Shown here: piece after piece, positions 49,101 through 58,100 of the stretch
How the letters are laid out: each line of letters begins with the position of its first letter
Numbering within the stretch: the first letter of the stretch is position 1
Assembly: GCA_016490735.1 (NCBI GenBank)
Contig: JAEMWC010000077.1
Span: 1,416,001 to 1,480,000, forward strand
Source of the DNA: Pachyseris speciosa
Taxonomy: Eukaryota; Cnidaria; Anthozoa; Scleractinia; Pachyseridae
Direction: 5' to 3'
Length of the DNA stretch: 64,000 nucleotides
The notes under the pieces: model-generated
What the model saw: only the letters and a program-made list of their open reading frames with translations
What the model was told of the DNA's origin: nothing
The model's database searches: none
Program-made: the position numbers and the translations under genes

Positions 49101-50840
49101 TACTGCGCATGTGCTCCAGCTGACATAGTCCCTTTAAGGATGATTGTGAAGATGAAACCGACAGCGAACGATTAAATAGTTCCAAACGCTTGAAACGATT
49201 GAAACGCAGCTAAAAATAAGAAACGTTTGAAACGTTTCAAACGATTGAAACGATTTGTTTTGCTCGATTCACACGCTAAACTCTGCGAACCAAACGCACG
49301 ATACAAACGCCATGTACACGATAATTCCCATGGCTGGGATCTCTTGCTGACAAACCCAAACATGTGACATTGAACTTGTCAAAGCCACTGCTTCATTATC
49401 AACTTGTTCAAAGTTCAATGCGATGGATGAGAAAGTACAATTAATGTGCATCTCAGAAAGGTAAGAATTAGTGTGATATTGTAGTAGGCCGCAATTTTAA
49501 GTGCAAATTTGTCCACCTTGTTTCTTCCGAATTTGAACAGTTTTGTGCGAACGCGTTTAAGTTTTTTTAATTTTTGACACGAAATAATAGGTTTTCTTGA
49601 TAATTTCTTGTATACAGGTTCATGCACATAAAATTTAGTTTTAGTTTCTGTTTTTGAAGTTTCCAGATAGTTTCTACTGTACGTTTCTTACTTTGGGCTG
49701 TTTTCTAGTGTCACACCTAATTTGTTACGTGCGTGGTAACCAACACCGTGTGCAAGGCCACTTTATTTAGTTTCAAAATTTCTTAAATCGGAAATATTGC
49801 TGTTTGTGCAAGCCAAATAATGTTGACAAAGAAGTAACGTACTATAAGACAGCACTACTGTGAAGGAAATTACTTCAATTACTCATATAAAGGGAATCTC
49901 TCTGATTAACAGTGAATTATTTCTTAATCTAGTAACTTGTAACTGACTCTGAAGTTATAAGCTTGTATTTAGCACTTTTGCTGTTTGGGCCAATAACTTA
50001 TGGGCTAAAGTGTACCTGGCTTTGAATTAACATTAGCCTGAACTGAAGGATTTTTTAACTGCTTCTTGATGTGTTTTAATTAACTTCCAATTCCAGGTCA
50101 AGATCCAGTTTGCAGCATCAGTAAGCCTTGTTGAATTAAAAAACTTTCTGTCAGGGAAGCAAAATGGAAAGAATCCACAAGAAGTCATCCAGGCACTAGA
50201 TATCATCTTGCGAGAGGTACCATCTTACACATTCACACCGGTTGGCCGGTCGTTCTTCCCTATGAACGGACGTGGACCACCCCTAGGGGAGGGGTGTGAG
50301 TTGCAGTTTGGTTTCTATCAGAGCGTCAGGCCTTCTGAATGGAAGGCCATGCTGGTGAACATTGATGGTTAGAGTTTGTCACTTTTTTTTCTTTCTGGAT
50401 ATCACTCATACATTTGTACTTTAACTCAAAAAAAGAGAAATTCTGAGTCATCAGCAGGAATCAAACCCATGACCTTTCAGATTACTGGTCGGGATTTGCC
50501 AACCACTGAGCTTATGGGAGACCCATGTGGCATAGTAAGGTCATTTTAATTTGGGTCATGCGCCAAAGGGCCTGCACATCATACAAGTTTGAACTGCGAC
50601 AACAGATCAGTTTAAGCACACACTCAGTCAAACTACCAGTGTTGCACAAGCATGTAAATATGATGTCAAAAAGCTAGTTAGAACATTGTGTGAATGAAAA
50701 TATTTACATTAAATATATAACATTACAGTGTGTATTAATAACAATATCACGGTCTTACTTATAAAGGAAAATTCCGAGTTCCCAGCAGAATATAATTATA
50801 ATCTTGTCTTTCTTAACACAAAATGACCAATGCAATTATA

Positions 50841-50888
<48 letters not shown>

Positions 50889-51276
50889 GTCTCTTTTATC
50901 ACAGTCTTTGCTGGTGTTTTTTTTGTGAATCAGCCGGGCGCAAACCATGCACCTAGAGCGTCAGCCACTCAAGTCAATCATTCTGTCATACACTGGGCAC
51001 CTTTCTGAGGATTCGTGCAGATCCCAGCATGCAGATCTTTTGAATCTCTGTCATAGTAGCTCTCTCTGATACTTTCTTGATGTTTTCTACCATACCCTTC
51101 TTCACTGTACCAAGCGCACCAACAACCACAGGGATCACTACAGTTTTCATATGCCACATTCTCTGTATTTCTAGTTCTAGGTCTTTGTACTTGCTTTTTT
51201 TTTTCAGTTTCCTTCAGTGCGATGTTTATCTGATGGAACAGTCATATCAATCAGTTTGCAGATGGAATTCACGGAA

Positions 51277-51322
<46 letters not shown>

Positions 51323-51401
51323 TAATTTTAAATTCACAGACTTTGCTGGTGTTCTTTTCATGCATCATTGGCCGGGTGCAAACCATGCACCTGGGGCGTC
51401 A

Positions 51402-51476
<75 letters not shown>

Positions 51477-53731
51477 TTGTATTGATGTTTAGACTGATTT
51501 TAAATAATAATTTTTGTCCTTTTTGTTTGTCTGGCATTGCATTTCAGTATCTGCAAAAGGATTTTATAAAAGCCAGGATATGATTGACTTCCTGTGTGAA
51601 ACCCTTGAGATGCCACTCCAGCAGCTTGGAGACCCCAAAACTCACATTGACAAAGGAAGATTTGAAACTGCCATTAAAGGTATTAACTGCATTAACGTAG
51701 CCAGAATAAATATGATCTGAGTAGAATCATGGCTATTGGTGATGAGAACTCGTGAGATCTTAATGGTAAAATCATATCATGCAGTAAATGAATGAAAGAA
51801 GTGCTGGGCCAGGTTTGATCAAAACTGTCACATGCAAACTCAGAAAAAACAAGTCCTCCAAACAGCAGAATGACCTTCTGATTACATTTTGGATGCTCAA
51901 CTACTGATCACATTTATTTGTGAGGTATATCCTCATCACTCCAGCCACATCCCACAAGCTTTACATTTTCACTCCTTGTTTTATTCGTATGTGGTTACTT
52001 GAGCCTGAGCATCAATTAGCTATGCCATGCTGATGAGGCCTAACAAGGCTGAAACAGCTGTCCATGGCTGCTAATGCTCAATCTTTGCTTTCAATTGGTA
52101 GATTTAAGGGGCAATGCCCACTACCTTGCGGCCTTAGTGCCCTTAGAGTGGCGTCAGCTTACCAGATCACATAAATTTGTGAGGTATCCCCATCCTACTG
52201 AGCTACAGTAGACTGGCAGGTCAGCTCACTGGCCAATATATTATGTAGAACAAAGTTTAAAAGTTCTCAAATCTGCTTGAGTCTTTACTAGGCAAGTGCC
52301 ATTTGAGAACTTCAAAATGCCAAGTATCTTTTAATCACAAATTGTATGAGAAGAAAGTCAGTGATTGTTTATTTGGCAATGACACTGGGAAACAAGTTAA
52401 GGGGGCATTATACCTGGATGTTGATGAAATAAGAAGTAATTTGATGAAGAAATTAAAAGGGGAAAATAATTAAGGCATGCACAAACACTCAGACAGTCCC
52501 CTACAACAAGAGTGCATGTCAGGTTGAGGACGAACTGTTTGGTGTTTGTCCATTAATTTTTAACCTCCAAATTTAATTTTTAATCACCGTAAAATCTTCA
52601 TTTTTCTCACCATCCCTTACAGTCACTCTCCCCTCCCACCTTCTCCTCTTCCTCACAAACACTAAAAATCACCCAAAAATTCTGAGATATTTATGGGGTA
52701 ATGTGCTACAAAACTATGATGGGTTTTTGGATGGCATGAAGTCTCGAGAAGATAATAAGGTTTAAAGGTAAAAAAGTGACAAAAATGTAGCATTCAGGTA
52801 TATTACCCCCTTAAATTGACGTACATGTAAGTTCCAAATGTCCTCGCTTAGTATTTTGTTTGCATGCCTTTCGTCATGGCTCCAAAATGGCATCTGCAAA
52901 CAGGACTGATCCCAAGCCACTGGGTGAAGCACATGGGCAATTTAATGAGTTCGATTAACACCAAAATTCTCTTTTTTTATGGTTTTTTATTGTAAAACTG
53001 CAGTGGACTCCAGTGTACACTATGTTGGACAGTTTCATATAGAAGTATAAGAACTGTAGCTTTTCCTTGTTTGCAGGTGCCCGTATAGAAGCAACCCATG
53101 TAGCGTCAATGAAGAGAAAGTACACTGTGTGGGGGGTGTCCAGTCCTTCTGCAGAGAGGCTGGAGTTTGATGTTGAAGATGAAACAACAGGCCGTCACAC
53201 CAAGACAACTGTAGCTCAGTATTTCAAGGATAGATACAAATTGACGTTAAGGTACATTTTGTTAGTCATCACAATCGTTACTGTTTCATCCAAACATAGT
53301 ATATTAGTTACTGGATTATTTCAGTATTGGTGTGAACATGTTCACAGTGGATCCAGATATTTGTTAAAATTAGCATCCAAGAGAGATGTTCTAATTAGAG
53401 AGACAGCTCCATCCTAGAGAGTTCAATGCAACAATTCAAGTGTCCATCTTTTCAGGAAAATGATGATCTTATTAGGGATCAGGTGTCCATTATAGAGAGG
53501 TAATCCACCTCACAGAGTGTCAACCAAAGGGGTGTTCATTTTGAAGAGGCGTCTACCCACAGAGATGTGCACCTTACAGAGGTGTCCATTTTAGAGAGGT
53601 GTCCACCTTAGGGCACCCATTTATAATAGCTTTGGCTGATGGGTTTACCCTGGTTAAATATGTTATCATTATTATTATCGTCATCATCATCATCATTATT
53701 ATCATCATTATCATTATTATTATTAATATTA

Positions 53732-53794
<63 letters not shown>

Positions 53795-55096
53795 GAGTTA
53801 ACTTAGTATAAGTTAGTATAAGAGGTAACCATTTTAGAAATGTGTCCACCTAGGGAGGTGTCCATCTTAGAGAGGTGTCCAACTAAGAGAGGTGCCCATC
53901 TTAGAAAGGTGTCCACTTTAGATAGATGTCCATCTTACATAGGAAACCATGTTAGAGAGGTGCCCATCTTAGGAATATGTCTTCCTCAGGAAGGTGCCCA
54001 TCTTAGAAAGGTGTCCATGTTAAAGAGGGAACTACATTAAAGAGGTTGCCTTTTTACAGAGTTGCCAGTCTCACAAAGATGTCCACCTTAGGGAGATCTC
54101 CATTGTAGCGAAATGTCCACCTTAGATAGGTCTCCACCTCAGAGAGGTTTCCAGCTGACAGAACTGTCCATCTTAGAGAGGTGTCTACCTTACAAAGGTG
54201 TCCAGCATGGAGAGGTGTCCACCTTAGACAGGTTTCCAGCTTAGAGAGCTGTCCATTCATCTTAGAAAGGTGCCCATCTTAGAGAGGTGTCCATCTTAGT
54301 GAGGAAACGAGCTTAGATAGGATTCCATCTTAGAAATTGGTATACCTTAGAGGTCTAAAGATGTGTGAAGGAAGATGTAAAAAATCATCGCAGTTATGAA
54401 CACTGCCAAAGTGGTAGTGCAAATAAAGCCTCAAAAAAATTCAGGCCTGTACCGGATTTTTTTTTTCAGGCTTTATTTTCACTACTGCTTAAGTAGTGTT
54501 CATAAATGTGTTGATCATTCACAATTAAATCCTTGTTAATCTGCAGTTCAAATATATGATTTTCATATTATATTCATTCTCGCTTAGAAATATGTCTACC
54601 TTAGGGAGGTGTCAATCTTAGAGAGGTGACCATCTTAGAAATGTGTCCCCCTTAGGAAGGTGTCCCCCTTAGAAATGTGTGTACCTTAGAAACATGTCCA
54701 CCTTAGCCAGGTGTCCATCTTAGAGGGGTCTCCATCTACCTTTAAGGAGGTGTCCATCTTAGAGAGGTGTCCGCCTTAGAAATGTGTCTACCTTAGTGAG
54801 GTGTCCATCTTACAACTGTGTCCACCTTAGGGAGTTTCCCAGCTTAGAGAGGTGTCCACCCTAGAGGGGCATCCATCTTTGTCCGGAAACTAGACTGGTT
54901 GCTGTCAGTTTTTCTCTCGAATTTCTCTCTTGAACTCTCTTGCTCACCGGAAAAAAATGGGTCAAGAAGGATTGGGACGAGATGGCGGCACGTGAGAAGA
55001 AAAGCAGACTGCGGACTCTTGTTTTATCTGGGGATATCGGAGCTGTCAAGCTAATCTAATTAACTAATTAAAGAAAACCACAAAATTTAATTTATT

Positions 55097-55128
<32 letters not shown>

Positions 55129-58100
55129 TCGCTTTCACCATGCTTACAAAATACAAATTCAAAATACATTTGAACAAGACAACAAACGAAGGACGAGGGT
55201 GCGGGACACACAACAGAGCGAGGCTCCAAATTAAGTGTGCCCTTACGGAAAATACACAAATACTAACCATGCAAACATTAAACATTATAAAAAGTATAAA
55301 AATCCCATTTGTAAAAAAGGTAAGAATGAATCCCTCCCGCAGCCGATGAAAAGTCTTAGTAGCAGCAATTACCAGCTAATAGAAGATTACGTGACCTACT
55401 GCATTTGCAGCAGATCGACTTCCAGGTGTTAAAGTTAGTGACGTCATAGTTTGTACGAAAAGCAGCCGAATAGCGTTGGAGTACATGAGATTTAAACTGA
55501 TTAAGAGAACTAAGAGTACGAGTGGATACAGGTACCGTATTCCAGAGTTTAGCAATACGATTGAAGTAACTAAATTGAAAAAGCTTTGTACGGCACTTGG
55601 GAATTAGTACGTCTTGATCAGAGCTATGGCGAGTGAGACGAGTGCCTTTAGGCTTGACATAATCAGCTATAGGTAAGGTGTAGTGGCCAGCGCGACACTT
55701 GAAATAGAAAATTAAGTCTTTCACTTCATGCCAGTATGTTAACGGTAGCAGATTGAGGCGAAAAAGGCGCTCATGATAAGAAATATCCTCTTGCCAGTGC
55801 GTGTTTAAGATGAATTTTGTTGCCCTGCGTTGAAGACTCTCTATTTTTGTTATACTACCGATCGTACTGGGAGCCCATACCTCGCTAGCATAGCCAATAT
55901 ATGATCTTACAAATGTGAGATATAGTAATTTCCTATGGTCTGTAGTGAAAGACATAACACTATTGCGGCGCAAAAATGCGAGCATCCTATTGGCCTTAGC
56001 TAAGATAGTGTTAATGTGAGTATCCCATGTGAGGTCCGGCGAGATAGTCACTCCGAGGTCTTTTACTTGAGTGACGTGTTTAAGTGAGTTGTCGTTCAAC
56101 TTGTAATCGTAGCGAAATGGGTGGCGCTTACGTGTGACGGTTAGTACCTCACATTTAGAGGTGTTAAACTTTAGGTGCCAATTATCGCTCCAGCCATGCA
56201 GACTGTCCAGGTCCTTTTGAAGTGACTCACAATCTTGTAGACTTTCAATGACACTGGAACATTTTGAGTCATCAGCGAAGAGTGCGATACGATTCTGTAT
56301 CACCGGCGGAAGATCGTCCACATAAACTAAAAACAGCAGAGGTCCGAGGATACTGCCCTGAGGGACTCCTGATGGAACAGGAGAACGACTAGAAGTGAAA
56401 CCGTGGACCAAGCACTGCTGACCGCGTCCACCTAGATAGCTCTCAAACCATTGCAGAAATTTCCCGCTGATTCCGTAGTGGGAGAGTTTCAGAAGCAACC
56501 TTTGGTGGGAGACACTGTCGAAAGCCTTTGCGAGATCCAAATACACAATGTCCGACTGCAGGCCCTTATCTAGAGACTGGCCAATCTCGTGATAAAACGC
56601 TAGAAGCTGGGTGACTGTAGATCGACCCTGAAGGAAACCATGCTGTGCATTGTCAAACAAAGGACAGAGAAAATCCTTAAAGTGCTTGAATATGCATCGT
56701 TCTAATACTTTGGATACAACGCACAATAGAGAGATGGGTCTGTAGTTAGTAACGTCCTCCTTTTTTCCTTTCTTATGAACGGGGACGACAAGGGCGTCTT
56801 TCCATTCGGTGGGTAGTTTACCTTCCGCAAGAGATAAATTAAAGAGGGCGCAAAGAGAAGGTGTTAATTCCCTTGTACACGTCTTTAGCACGATTGTAGG
56901 AAGACCGTCAGGGCCCGGAGCTTTGCTCGGGTCTAAATTAAAGAGCACCTTATGGACCTCGTCTTCGCACAGCACTAAGCTGTCGAGGACGGGCATCCTA
57001 CCGTCGGGCGGCGTAAATGCATCAAGGGGCACCTCAGGCGCTTGCGTAAACGTAGAATAGAAATAATTGTTGAAAGCTTCTGCCATCTCCACTCCAGAGG
57101 AGATCTGTCGCCCACCGTACGTAACATTAGCTGGTATAGAGTTTGATTTGGTTTTATGGCGGAAGTAACTCCAGAAGCGCTTTGGATTGACTTTCAAGCT
57201 GTCACCAAGAGAAGTGTGATACTCCTTCAACTTTCTGATTATCAATGCCTTAGATTCTTTTCTTAAAATCCTGAACTTTTCAAGGTAAAAAGCGCTGTTG
57301 TGTTTCTTGGCTGCACGTCTAGCTGATTCTTTCCTCTTCAGCAAATGTCGAACTTCCTTGTCAATCCACGGAGGCGTGTTTGAGTCCCTGACTCTAGCCT
57401 TAGGGATATTAGCGTCAATAATATCCAAAAGGGCGGATTTCCAATTAGACCAGCAGGCGTCAACACCCGAGTTACATGACACGCTATTACTGATAGCTGA
57501 GCTCTGCATAATCTGCAGTTTGAGGTTCTCAAAGTCAGCTGATTTGAAATTGTAGGCATAGCGGGCAGGTTTCTTCACCCTACGAGGCCTGGCTACAAAG
57601 TCAAATTCAAGTAGGTCGTGGTCGGTCTGAAGGCCAGCCTGTATAGGAGTCAAGGTCGCGATGTTCATTATGCGGTTCACTGGAGATCAAAGATTGTCAG
57701 TTAACTACACTTCATTTCCCTGCAAAAGGGATTCCAGTGGAACAACATAACCAAACAAAAGTGCACTACGCGTCCCTGCATCTTTTAAAGACAGCCTGAG
57801 AAAGTAACTGTCACAGTGTTCTTATACGCGCGTGTATTATGATGAAACAGGGAGCAAAAACAACAAGCAATTTAACTTACTGCTTTGAATTCAGTGTCTC
57901 ATAAGTGAACTGAGCGTACAACAACAAAACCATAAGCGAAGTAAAACTAAAAAAAAAAGCTCACCATGTTTCGACAGGGTGACATTCGTCGACCACGATA
58001 AGTCTCACGCGTTTGTGAAATTTATTTGTAGTATCTTTGAGCAGCTTCTGAAAATGCTTATCGAGGACCGGCTGCTTTGGGGGAATCGATGACTCTCCTC

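Larger units (their letters stand above)
53425..54880. repeat. Intron 7 minisatellite of copy 2, left part
   Basis: Dozens of degenerate units such as AGAGGTGTCCATCTTAG and GGAGGTGTCCACCTTAG, interrupted by an ATT/ATC microsatellite and a SINE-tail foldback. The array continues at 58700-58990 beyond an inserted transposon. Confidence 0.92.

Noticed and set aside
50823..51583. Tyrosine- or isoleucine-rich ORFs
   Set aside because: Translations of ATT microsatellites; no protein signal.
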